NCBI RefSeq assembly: GCF_041381155.1
Contig: NC_091138.1
Span: 36,015,604-36,079,603, forward strand
Direction: 5' to 3'
DNA: 64,000 nucleotides
DNA from: Argopecten irradians
Lineage: Eukaryota; Mollusca; Bivalvia; Pectinida; Pectinidae
The position numbers and the translations under genes were made by a program. The stretch's first letter is position 1; each line of letters opens with the position of its first letter. The notes under the pieces are model-generated. The model searched no databases, was not told the DNA's origin, and was given only the letters and a program-made list of their open reading frames with translations. Below are positions 38,394-50,821 of the stretch, piece after piece.

Positions 38394-39339
38394 CAATATT
38401 ACATCCAGTTGAAATGAAACCTGGTTAAGTTACTTTTTGCATCAGTCAGACCGCATGGTCATATATGCAAATATTTTACCAACCATATTTTGGTAAATTT
38501 TGAGAATTTGCGACAATTCCGACTGTACTGAAATTTGAACAACTTATTCTTTGCTTCCATTAGAACACATGGACAGGGAGTGTACAAAACATTTTATTAA
38601 GCACACGATTTTTAGTGAAAAAATTGGCGAATTAAGAGAACTTGTGTTTAACTATACTTTATTATTAAGTTTATCAAATTCCGACTTTATCGAACCTTGG
38701 CCAGTTCGTACTACACTGTACCATCATTCAATACATAGTCGCTTCTTATGATACAATTGTACATATAATTCTCAAACGCAGTAAGAGCCCAGTTTTAGTC
38801 ACCTTTTAGTTTACAGACATGAGATGATTATTATCTGTCATTACTTATTTTCAATTTCCTTTCGAAAGGTTTTATTTGCTTTTCGTTTATTCCGTGTATT
38901 ATTATTTAACGTATATCAACTAACCTATTTATTTCTTGTTATAGAAACGTACTCGTGTTTACGAATGATTAGAAACTGTGTACCCCATTCTGTAAGATAA
39001 TCAACATCTGCTCTATATCGAAGCATATTGAATTTTCCTAATGATACCAAAATATGTCGCTGTTTTGAATTTTTGACATTTACGTAAATAATAACATTTT
39101 GAATAATGATCACCGTCTCTCTGTGCCCCATGTCAATCACTCTACTAATATTTGTGCTTCGATCTCATTTATCAATCGTGTACAATGCGAGATTTGTACC
39201 CCGATAAATTTGATACCCGGAACAATAACAAGGGATGTCCTAAAATTGACATTCCGCAGATTAGTGTCAATGGGAAAGAGAATAGACAGTATTTCGGTGT
39301 CACATTGCTGCTGTTTATACAATCTAAGACCTTTTCTCG

Positions 39340-39550
39340 TATCTGTGTAATATTGACGGAGGGGAGGCGATAAGGGGCCAATACAGTGCCCGGCCCCTGA
39401 TACGGCCCATGATAAAGTCCCCTTCCCATTATTATGGGGATGGCAGTCACACCTGTCAGCGTTTTGTTGTTGTTGTTTCTTATCACGCCTCTTTTGATTC
39501 CGTCACCGAAATGAAGTGTCTTATTAGTTATTAGATACACCCGGGCTTAT
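39340..39550. promoter_or_regulatory. GC-richer block with T-box, E-box and GATA words
   Basis: It contains TCACACCT (39447-39454, reverse of the T-box half-site AGGTGTGA) overlapping an E-box CACCTG. GATAAG lies near 39370 and CTTATC near 39479. The segment is visibly richer in G and C than its surroundings and has no supportable coding frame. Regulatory function is inferred only from composition and motif clustering. Confidence 0.25.
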
Positions 39551-39989
39551 CCCTAACCTTTGACCTTATTGTACTGGATAGGTTATATACGTATCTTTAC
39601 ATACTGTTGTGTATCTTGGGTATAGACCCTTACTTATATTGAATTTAATTTGATTTCCAATGTTATTTCCATATAGTACATGTTACCTGTTGTCGAGACC
39701 TTTCTAATCATAGACGCCAGCTTCAGTGATCCGTCAATTTTGTATTCGTCGTATCTTTGTCCATCCCTGATTTTTTTATATAGTTTCACAAAAAGGGAGA
39801 AGGGAAAAAGAGAAAAAAAGAAGTTTTCCCATTAATCATAGCGCATAACTATGTCAATGTGAAATTCACAACAACCCATCCCAATACACAGCCGCTGATA
39901 CAGTATAAATCAAGTGTTTCCCGTGTTCACTTTAGCTAATGACTGGAGATAACAAGGTTAATAAAATGTAGACATTCCCTGTGTGATGT

Positions 39990-40073
39990 ATTTTGATATA
40001 ATGGTTATATGTTCATTTCAATTTCCACACATTGATATGGTTATATGTTCATTTCAATTTCCACACATTGATG
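39990..40073 (+). repeat. 36-bp direct duplication
   Basis: Two tandem, nearly identical copies containing GGTTATATGTTCATTTCAAT and TTTCCACACATTGAT. Confidence 0.9.
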
Positions 40074-41929
40074 CTCAATTATCCTATATGTTCAAGCTTA
40101 TATTTTTTTTCATTATATGTATGAACTGATTTCACTTTGATGGTGGCAGAAGGCATCCTTCCTCAAGACCTCTAGTCTTTGACATTATCAGGCTCCACTT
40201 AATGTGTTTATTAACTCCACGGAATTCAAACTTCAAATTATCAACAGCGGTTCATGATAAATTGGATATTTTTTTGTTTGTAATGCTAAATACCTAATCT
40301 ATGTAAATATGTATATAGAAAATCCATTTAGTTGAGAAACATTTATGATACTGCAGCTTGACGAAGCCAATGACGTCAATAGCAATACCAATGGTATTGA
40401 CGAAGATGGTTTCACCACTGGGCTAGAACAAAATAACTCCAAGTTGCAAGGTATAATTCATTGCCGTCATTGGTTGCACTTTCGTTTTTAAACATGCTGT
40501 TGTCTGCTGTGTCTTTTAGTCTTGATGTTTAAAACGTGTACTGTCAGTTTTTACATGAATTAAAGTATACCACATGTATGGGTCTGTCGGCTATAAATAG
40601 GAAGTCTAACAAAATCATACACTGATCCTAAAGTCTGATTATGTTTAATGTTAATGTCTCTGGTATACGTTATATCATTGGCTTTCCACCTTTGGGCCGT
40701 AAGTTAATAGCATAAGGAGCATTTGGCAGTGGCTAGGATGCTATTTTTCATATATCTCTATTTTCCCTTAAAACTACTTAAACTTTGTATAAGTCTTGAT
40801 TTATCATAATTTCAGGAAAAATAACGAATTCTTAACTAATTTCATAAATATGGCTATTTCTTACTTATACTGGATGCTTGTAATGTTTATTTGTGAAGTG
40901 AGAGCTTTTTAAACAAACTGAAATTCGGCGGTATCATGTTCTACAATATAAGCATATCAACTAAGTCGATGCCATATGTAGCCCCACACATACATATCGC
41001 ACGACAGTAGTTTAAAAGACGTTATCGTGCCAACACTTCATCAATCTGGAATAAATTGTCCGAAACAACCCAGTTCAATGGAACATTGGCATATACTACA
41101 CATTTATCTAGACCGCGTGATCGATAAGACAACTCGTCACACAAAGGTGACCATTTATTGGCTTTAATCAATATTTAACTGGTTATGTCATTATAATCAT
41201 GAATGACGCGAGTTGCCTGCCTAAATGTACATTAAACCCCGGTATATAGCTTTCACAGTACCACAAGTCGCTCCCACGGTCAGCATTTAACTTGGTAAAT
41301 TTACTATGATTTTTCTCCAATCTCTTGCAGATTAAAATACCAATTTATCAACAAGTAATTGTGAAATTTCCCGATAGCATAATCCATATGACATTGTATA
41401 CCTGCATATACCCCGAGTTCGGGAGGAGGGGCCTCAATAAAGTAGATTAATACCAAAAGCAAACAGCTTTGCTAGAACGATCGTCCATTGGTTGGGCACA
41501 CGGCTCGCCACTCCACGTCTTATTGACAAATGTATGATAAGAGAGAACGAGCAGTCTGTCATGAATATATAATTTCACTACAGTACGGAAACTAGAGTGT
41601 TTATATATAAATGTGTGCTAATATCGCCATCGAACTGGGGACCATGTATCTGTCTGTGTGGTGTATGAACGTCTGATTTTCGTTGCCCGACCCCCGGGAT
41701 TATGATACCATGGACCTCTGATGGTCTCGTTATGTATTTGAGTGAAGCCATGTGCAAGGTAAGGTTTGCAATGTGAATTAATTACCGGCATCCTAATAAC
41801 TAAAACGATTTCCGGTTTGTGAAAATTTTATTTCCGTTTTGGTGCTATTATGAATTGGTGCTAAGTAAAACATGATGTTCAATGTAATGAAATTTCAAAG
41901 TATGGTAATCAAAAAGCAATAACATTTGG

Positions 41930-44152
41930 TGACACGCTGTGCATATTGTTGGTTTATGGTGTTGGTGACACTGTACATACGGAGACGGTCTATAGTGACA
42001 CACTGTACAGACATGGACGATCTGTAGTGTCGGTGACACACTGTACAGACGGGGACGATCTGTAGTGTCGGTGACACACTGTACAGACGGGGACGGTCTG
42101 TAGTGTCGGTGACACACTGTACAGACGGGGACGATCTGTAGTGTCGGTGACACACTGTACAGACGGGGACGGTCTGTAGTGTCGGTGACACACTGTACAG
42201 ACGGGGACGGTCTGTAGTGTCGGTGACACACTGTACAGACGGGGACGGTCTGTAGTGTCGGTGACACACTGTACAGACGGGGACGGTCTGTAGTGTCGGT
42301 GACACACTGTACAGACGGGGACGGTCTGTAGTGTCGGTGACACACTGTACAGACGGGGACGGTCTGTAGTGTCGGTGACACACTGTACAGACGGGGACGG
42401 TCTGTAGTGTCGGTGACACACTGTATACACGGGGACGATCTGTAGTGTCGGTGACACACTGTACAGACGAGGACGGTCTGTAGTGACACACTGTACAGAC
42501 GGGGACGATCTGTAGTGTCGGTGACACACCGTACAGACGGGTACGGTCTGTAATGTCGGTGACACACTGTACAGACATGGACGATCTATAGTGTCGGTGA
42601 CACACTGTACAGACGGGGACGGTCTGTGGTGTCGGTGACACACTGTACAGACGGGGACGGTCTGTAGTGTCGGTGACACACTGTACAGACGGGGACGGTC
42701 TGTAGTGTCGGTGACACACTGTAAACACGGGGACGGTCTGTAGTGTCGGTGACACACTGTACAGACGGGGACGGTCTGTAGTGTCGGTGACACACTGTAC
42801 AGAAGAGGACGGTCTGTAGTGACACACTGTACAGACGGGGACGATCTGTAGTGTCGGTGACACACTGTACAGACGTGGACGATCTGTGGTGTCGGTGACA
42901 CACTGTACAGACGGGGACGGTCTGTGGTGTCGGTGACACACTGTACAGACCGGGATGGTCTATAGTGACACACTGTACAGACGGGGACGGTCTGTAGTGT
43001 CGGTGACACACCGTATAGACGGGGACTGTCTGTAGTGTCGGTGACACATCGTACAGACGGGGACGGTCTGTAGTGTCGGTGACACACCGTATAGACGGGG
43101 ACTGTCTGTAGTGTCGGTGACACATCGTACAGACGGGGACGGTCTGTAGTGTGGGTGACACACTGTACAGACGGGGACGGTCTGTAGTGTCGGTGACACA
43201 CTGTACAGACGGGGACGGTCTGTAGTGTCGGTGACACACTGTACAGACGGGGACGGTCTGTAGTGTCGGTGACACACTGTACAGACGGGGACGGTCTGTG
43301 GTGTCGGTGACAAACTATACAGACGGGGACGGTCTGTGGTGTCGGTGACACACTGTACAGACGGGGACGGTCTGTAGTGTCGGTGACACACTGTACAGAC
43401 GGGGACGGTCTGTAGTGTCGGTGACACACTGTACAGACGGGGACGGTCTGTGGTGTCGGTGACACACTGTACAGACGGGGACGGTCTGTGGTGTCGGTGA
43501 CACAACTGTACAGACGGGGACGGTCTGTAGTGTCGGTGACACACTGTACAGACGGGGACGGTCTGTAGTGTCGGTGTGACACTGTACAGACGGGGACGGT
43601 CTGTGGTGTCGGTGACACACTGTACAGACGGGGACGGTCTGTGGTGTCGGTGACACACTGTACAGACGGGGACGGTCTGTGGTGTCGGTGACACACTGTA
43701 CAGACGGGGACGGTCTGTAGTGTCGGTGACACACTGTACAGACGGGGACGGTCTGTGGTGTCGGTGACACACTGTACAGACGGGGACGGTCTGTGGTGTC
43801 GGTGACACACTGTACAGACGGGGACGGTCTGTGGTGTCGGTGACACACTGTACAGACGGGGACGGTCTGTGGTGTCGGTGACACACTGTACAGACGGGGA
43901 CGGTCTGTCGGTGACACACTGTACAGACGGGGACGGTCTGTAGTGTCGGTGACACACTGTACAGACGGGGACGGTCTGTGGTGTCGGTGACACACTGTAC
44001 AGACGGGGACGGTCTGTGGTGTCGGTGACACACTGTACAGACGGGGACGGTCTGTAGTGTTGGTGACACACTGTACAGACGGGGACGGTCTATGGTGTCG
44101 GTGACACAATGTAGAGACGGGGACGGTCTATTTTGTCGGTGACACAATGGTA
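41930..44152. repeat. 38-bp minisatellite, about 57 units
   Basis: The unit contains, in order, GTGTCGGTGACAC, CTGTACAG and ACAGACGGGGACGGTCTGT, each a dyad or near-dyad. Two main variants differ at GTCTGTAGTG versus GTCTGTGGTG; the G form dominates right of about 43300, while a GGGGACGATCTG form is confined to the left part. A few units are 32 bp, having lost six bases between two GTG words. The flanking units at 41930-41990 and 44085-44152 are degenerate. Because the unit has no stop in any minus-strand frame, reading frames of up to 693 codons run through it (CHRHYRPSPSVQ-type repeats); these are artefacts. Confidence 0.97.
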
Positions 44153-45726
44153 AGTTGTGCAGAGATTATGGCTCCATCTGCTAACCTGTCGAAAATATTC
44201 GGTTTATAGTAATAATATGTATTTGGTATTTTAACAGATTATAGAAATATCGAAAACAGTATTTATGTGATTTTTTTAGGAATGTGTTACCTCACAAGCT
44301 GTACCATTGGAGGGATATCTCCGTCTAGTACTTTAAGGGTTACCGATTCCTGAGTGACATAACACTAAATCATGCTGCACTATCGGTAGAGAGAAATCCC
44401 CACTATTCAAAGTGGAATTATCGTACACTCGGAAGGATTCGCCAAATCGCCCATCACTAATACATTAATTTATAGGGGGATTCCAGCTGACACTTGCTTA
44501 AGGGCTATACGGTATAACCCATTGTTTTTTCCCTTTTCGAGGTAAAACTCGCCATTTTGGTTGTGAAGGTAAAAACTGTGCTTTCATCTCGCCGTGGTTA
44601 AAGTGTCAGAAAAGAGCTGATAATTCATGTGAATGAAAGAGAAAATTGGTCTAGCAGGTTCTCGCACTTGCATAGAGATTTCGATATAGGACTTTGAACA
44701 TTTAAGCATTGTGTTGCTGTTTGTTCTGATAAAGTTTACTTGAACTGTAGGCGTCTGTAACGACGGAACATGGTACCGTTATCTAATTGTTTATCATGGT
44801 TAGTAGCAGGTGCTTGTTACAATATTCATATAACAACCATATAAGTAAACAGCCGAGTGTATGACAATCACTGAATTCCGTTTATGACTCTATAGTTTTC
44901 TTAATTAATTGGTCATTTTTGTAACAAGGTTCCCTTGACGATGTGGTTCACGGCATTTTTAGCTTTCTTCTTTGCTTTAAGTAATATTTTGGTACGTTTT
45001 TATCAGTCCATATAGCGTCATTTATTTCAAGTGATTTTACGTGAGGTTTATAAATACTAAAAGAGCCGAAGTCATTGTTTACTATTTCATCGATACCATA
45101 GTCGTGATGTATAAATTCATACTGACTTTTAGTAAGAGATCATGACCATTTATTTCCTTTGTTCTGTCTTGTACCAAATATCTATCTAATTTCTGACCAC
45201 CCTCCATGATGCCACAGCCAATCCGCCATTGTCATACTTCAGCCTGCTTCCATTTACCCGAATAGCTACTTGTTTTTACTGTAATGTACGTAATAATTGA
45301 GCCACGTGTACCGGGAGATGGCGCGTGGAGGGTTGGCCCGCACCATTATCGGAATACACTACACTCTCCCAACATTTCCATTTTCCCGTTAGAGTTATGA
45401 CGTGATAAACCCGATCACGACTGACAGAAGGTACACAAAGTGGCGAAAAAACAGTGTTAAATGCAATAGATACCGAACAGTTTACGACTTAGCTGTCCAG
45501 TCGCAATTACTACTGTATCTGTAAGAGTGGGACAATTCAGTGCAAGGCCATGTCCCGTCAATCTGACTGTCTGAACATGGTCGGTACTTGTAGTCTACCT
45601 CCTCCCAGAATTAGAACAATGCGTTTCAGAATACAATATAAATTCTAGTCCGTCTGGTGGACGAAAATACGTCTTGATAGTAGTCATGAAAAAGTATTTA
45701 TCATAAAAGTCACATATTCTCCGCCT

Positions 45727-45835
45727 GAAGGTCAGAGCAAGGCATTTATAGTTCAAGGTAGTTCTAGTCCGACTGATGGTCAGAGCAAGGCATTTATAGT
45801 TCAAGGTAGTTCTAGTCCGACTTATGGTCAGATCT
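45727..45835 (+). repeat. 48-bp tandem repeat, two and a quarter units
   Basis: GGTCAGAGCAAGGCATTTAT recurs at 45730 and 45778, with a partial third unit from 45826 (GGTCAGATC). Between them the unit continues through TTCAAGGTAGTTCTAGTCCG. Confidence 0.9.
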
Positions 45836-48800
45836 AGGGTTTTAGAGTTCAGTCTCAAGTATAATCCGACTAAAGCCTGAATCATTACGTTGTATAGGTC
45901 AAAAATTGAATCATGTCGTGTCCAAAGATTCGAAAAATGTCCCCATCAGGTTTGACACTTCTTAACAGCAGAAGTCCATTTGTTCCTGATAGCTGTGTCA
46001 TTATGTGTATTCGCTTGTTCGTGAGAAGAAAATGGTCGGTTAAGATAACGCTATCTAAATTCTTAAATCATTTACTGGTTTTTCTAGTTTAACCTATGTT
46101 CAATCCACTGTCAGCATGCTATATCAGGTTAGATAGGTAAACATACGAAGATGATGTTATCTCAGTGAGACTTAGATGGCGTTGAAACATCCACTGAACG
46201 CATTTGTATTCGGAAAGCAGAACAATAGTATACAAAATCCTCGAACTGATTCAGTAATGCCATCTTTAAGATAAATTCCAAAGAAAAAGTACAGGCGTGG
46301 ACAAATGGAGGAAAATTGATCCTTTTATTAAGTTTGACTTGCCATGTAAAATCTTTTGCGAGGAAGGTCAATAGCGGATCCTAATCATTGGAAAGCAATG
46401 CTACAAATTGGAACTGATTCAGCGAAATTTAGAGTTTGTATTCATATAATTAAAGCGAGTTAAACTAAAGCTGTGATGATACGATTTCGATGTTTTGGTA
46501 CGAAAACGACTTTATTGCAAAGCACATACAGACTGCAATAGTATTTCACAAAGCATACGGATGGTTTCCCGGAACCATATAATTGTGTATCAGTCCAGCA
46601 TCAATGGAAGCCATAATTGGCTTATAAAGATATATGGTGATATTTATATAAATGTTCAAGCATACTATCTGTGCTCAAAGCAAACGTCTGTTAATACAAG
46701 ACAGTTTAAATGAAGCCAGCATACACCTCCAAAACCAAATTCTTTACCTAACTGCGTTCAGCGATGAAAAGGATCTTTTTAGTTATTGCCTGAGTTATCA
46801 GAGTTTCATTGTCAAATGCTTGCATGAGCACAAGAATGGTTTCCTGAAACCCAGTATTCATGTAAGTGTTATGATTTTTAGCTTACCTCGCCCAGACAAA
46901 CAATATAACCCGTTTAAATGTATTTACATGTACTATCGTTCGGGTGTGATAAATCCCGCGATAAAACACGAGATAAGGCTTCATACTTTATAACTCAAAA
47001 CGTTCTTCTCTCCCACACAAATATATACGTGCATTTGGCCAGAGTCCATTTAATTATAAAGACATATCTAACATGGCAGCGAACTAGCCAGCGGGATCCA
47101 GGTTTTACCGTGACCTTAACGAATAGGCAGTCTCAAAATCAGGCAGTGTCAACGGCTTTTTATTTGTTGTCAAAATCCGCAATATGGCAAGTCTCGGTAC
47201 GGAAAAGGTAAACAAGCCTAAGTGCATATTTATATACATGCAATTGGTGTTGTCACCTTCTATTTGTATGCACTTATATATCCAAGTGTGATAACGCACC
47301 TGTTGATTTATTATACAACAGTTTTCTTAGAGTTCGCTTGAAGACTTTAAAAATAACGAACTTCAAATAGAATTGAAGAATACCATAAATTAATTAAAAA
47401 CTACAAAAGTGAAGAAGTTTCCTCCAATTCGTGAAATTATTTGATTTTGCTAACACTTTCACTTAAATAGAACGGTTATAAAAGTTATGGCTATTCTGAG
47501 GCTGATAAAGTGGGTTATCGCCATATTTTCTTATTCGTCATTTGTTTTCAATTGAAATAAGCAATGTGCAATTCTTATCAAAGTGAACCATTTTAAGTCA
47601 ATCCATAAAGAAAATGTATAATTTATCAACAATATAAAATGGGTTTATATTGTACTGAAGGGAAGATCATTATTTTTTCTTGGTGAGAGTTACGGGAAAA
47701 TCCATAATGATATCAACACGAAGATTTGTTTCATTAATATTACTCCACTTTATGAATTACTTAGCTTTTAATAAATCCTGCAGAAGAAAAAACATTGCAG
47801 AAGTGAAGAGAAGTTCCTTCGCGTAAGATTGTAAAGAGAATTTTAAGTTAGTAAGGAATTTCTTAAGGTTAAGAAATGCTGATAAAACAGGGGAAAGCTG
47901 TGTTGAGTGCTTATTGAGAATTCTTAATTGACCCGGATTCGACCTACATTTTATGATAGATGTCGTCGATGAATCAGAGAGCGTATATCCTTCCGTGTCG
48001 TCTGGTTCTGCTATTCTTGTAACAGAACATGTGTATTGTTTATATTATCAACATTATCTTTTATCGGTGGTCTTTCATGGGATTAATATTTCAAATATAT
48101 TTAGATAAGCTCTTCTTAAATAACTCATTGGTATTGGATAGCAAAATTTTTATTCACCATGTGACAGTTATTGTAGGTGGTTTAAGAAAAGATGGCTTCG
48201 TACATCTGTACACATAAATATGGTGGGGATATTACAAACGTTTATGGTATTTTTTACATTTAATATGTCAATCTGAGAACTATTGTTATTTTGATTTCAA
48301 TCTTGTAGTTTGCGCATTTTGGAAGGAATCATCAATTTTAAGGGTTATGAAGATTTTGGTTAGTCGACCACTGGGAATGCGAGTCTCTGACTCAAAGTAT
48401 TATCGACTCTAAATAAAGTCTATTATTATTATCATTATTATCCTGGAAACAGTAGAGTAATATATATACTATTACATAGTCTATTATATACTATAGTAAT
48501 GATAGAGGAAATTGTATTATTTCATTATGGAAGTCCTACTTTGTTTGTCGTATTAATTGAATTACCACGAAACTATTGTTCTTGTTCTTGTAGTTTATTC
48601 TTGTTCCTACCTAGTTGACAATTACTGACTCACTTAACAAAGAAATAGATAAAGTGACTCGCAAATTACCAGAAATTAATCAAAATGGTATTCAAAACAA
48701 TTACGTAGCAAAATCTATGAGGTCCTCGAGCTGTTGTAGGTTGATGGGATGTTGATCTGGTCGCCGTCAATCACGGGTGTCAGGGTACCTTATCTGGGAC

Positions 48801-49739
48801 ACACGAACCCTCATATTACCTCCAGGATTAGGAAGAGAATAGACACCGAGTGTCTCCGGATAACACACGTCGTGGCCAATCTACAAACGATTGTCAGGCG
48901 CTAATCCAGAGGGATTCCGCAGTGTCGTTGGCAGATTCCAAATTTTACTTTTTCTATTAGCAGTCATTTATAATTCAAATACATCTATCTTTGGGAACAT
49001 ACTGAGGAAGTTTTGTTTGACTTACGCATTCGCCGGTAAAACCAATCATTTATTTTAATGCTTTTAGCTGAAATAGTTTCTTGTTAGAATTTTGATTAAG
49101 TTATTACGAATATCATTTATTCAGTTTTCATGCTTTGCCAAGTCAGGTTTATAAAAGTTTCCCCAAGAGACCAGAAATTATCTGCTCATATGATAAGGCC
49201 TTTGTTTTAGGAAAGGATTTCATTAAACTATTTTTAAGACCACGATTCACATGGCATACTGTAGGTTATTTGTTCTCAACTTAACACAAGGATTAAGAAA
49301 ACCAAACATACATGATGCAGTCATGTTTTGGCGAGTAGAAGTTTTGTTTGTCGTGTTGCCCTTGTTTTTTACATCCTCTGTTTTGTCTTCTTAGGGACAA
49401 ATATTTTGTTCGTTATTCTGTTATTATCTTTTGTCTATATATTGTTATTAAATAAGTAGTAGAAAAACTTTGAAAAAAAAATGGTTGCTAAGGAAGCACG
49501 CGTGCCGTGTTGCACCAGGATGCAGAAAGGATGTCGAAAGTAGGTCTACATCCGGTAGAACTCTTAAGAAGAGTAGCGGTAGAAGGATCTACACGTATAC
49601 AAACCATGACATTCAAGATTGAATAGTGCAATATCAGGCTATTGTATTATACAGAAATATGTTAATTCTGTTCCCCTTTGAAGAAGATTTTGTCATACCT
49701 CTGTTTCATCCTTCTAGACCTCGTTAGCGATGCTAAGGA

Positions 49740-49960
49740 CCATTTATATTCGTGAATCGTTATTAAGAGTGGGCGTACACGTGCGCGGGGTTATCTACCC
49801 TGCTACTTCAATCACGGGGTTATCGGAGGGGTCACGCACGTGAAGGTGAAGACGTACCCCGGGTTGTTAGGTACCTGTTGTCTATCGACTTCCAGCTGAG
49901 GGAGATAGATAGCCGGATCACATCTAATCCGTTACATTTGGTCATGGGATTTACCCACAT
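49740..49960. promoter_or_regulatory. Candidate upstream regulatory block of the PERCC1-like gene
   Basis: A GC-richer block with two CACGTG E-boxes (49778-49783 and 49837-49842), two GGGGTTATC (GATAACCCC) words, and AGATAGATAG. It lies about 0.9-1.0 kb upstream of the coding start. Its role is inferred from composition and position only. Confidence 0.3.
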
Positions 49961-50773
49961 CCACTATGACTTGCCTTTTTTCATAATCAAAATGTGATGA
50001 ATTTGTATCGGGTCCTAAATAAAACGTGAGAACTAGATCAAACTTCATGACTCATGGAAAACATTACTGAATTTTATATGATTATTTCAATCACAATAGG
50101 TGGGTGTTGTTCGCTTGGTATCATAAAAATATTTCGACCTTTGGATAACATACAACTTTAACCATACATGTCATTAACTGTCGTAAATATGGTAATAAGT
50201 ATAAACTCGCGGATGTGATACAGGTGTATGTATTTATTTCACACTCATGAGTATTTTTTTAAAGTCACTGAAAACAAACATTGAAATATCGTGTTTTTGA
50301 CGTTTTGTTATATGACTTCAAGAGTGAAATAAATACTTTAACCAACAACAACTGTTGTGAAACTTTCTTAAATGAATCCTCTGTATTCATTGAAATTAAA
50401 ATGTTTACCTAAACATGTTAAAAAATCAACATACATTTTAAATTGACCAACTTAAGGACAATTTTGTCTAAAAGTACAAAATGTTTGCGAATGTCAAACA
50501 TATTTAAAACGCGAACACCTTTCTTTTTATTAAACATGAAATGATAATACTGGTAATGTACACTATGTAATTTAGAAAGGTCATAGTAATTCACAAGTAA
50601 AGGAAATGAAAGGTAATTTTGAATAAGAGCACCTAAATAAATGGTTACGACAGAAAGCTCCAGATTAAATCTGTTAGTAATAATAAAACGCATATGTATA
50701 TAATATACAATTTTGTGATGTACGTGACAAAAGTGTGTTATAATTGTAATCCACAGATAGCTGTACCAGAGCA

Positions 50774-50821
50774 ATGACCCCTTCTTGCCACACCACGAGT
50801 CCAGATGTTGATTACTGCTGA
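50774..50821 (+). other. Short upstream reading frame overlapping the first ATG of the PERCC1-like gene
   Basis: ATG at 50774 reads 15 codons to TGA at 50819-50821 and overlaps the first in-frame ATG of the main frame (50805) in another frame. If the transcript includes this region, it would favour initiation at 50832 or 50850. A CCACAG at 50751-50756 might be a splice acceptor that sets the transcript start just upstream. Confidence 0.35.

Larger units (their letters stand above)
37412..41929. other. Gene-poor stretch with regulatory-like islands and small duplications
   Basis: No gene is supportable. It has two small direct duplications (38332-38393 and about 39990-40073). A GC-richer block at 39340-39550 is listed separately. 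Another at 41620-41770 has a short open frame ending at AAG|GTAAGG that I could not confirm as an exon. Confidence 0.4.
44153..50773. other. Gene-poor region upstream of the PERCC1-like gene
   Basis: No gene is supportable. It contains a 48-bp tandem repeat at 45727-45835 and GC-richer blocks at about 45190-45430, 48718-48945 and 49740-49960. The last is 1 kb upstream of the PERCC1-like start. Confidence 0.4.

Noticed and set aside
41690..41760. Possible exon MIPWTSDGLVMYLSEAMCK ending at AAG|GTAAGG
   Set aside because: Only 19 codons, no supporting upstream signal and no matching next exon; a chance donor is as likely.
41848..44147. Long minus-strand reading frames of up to 693 codons
   Set aside because: They follow the 38-bp minisatellite, exist in all three minus frames at once, and have no non-repetitive part; a stop-free repeat unit explains them.
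41930..44152. CRISPR-like regular array
   Set aside because: There are no variable spacers; the whole 38-bp unit repeats in tandem, and the window is eukaryotic.
46652..46993. 113-codon + frame
   Set aside because: Amino-acid use is that of AT-rich non-coding DNA, it overlaps other chance frames, and it has no recognisable motif.
50690..50708. TATA-like GTATATAATATAC upstream of the PERCC1-like gene
   Set aside because: Such words are common in this AT-rich DNA; position alone is not enough to call a core promoter.
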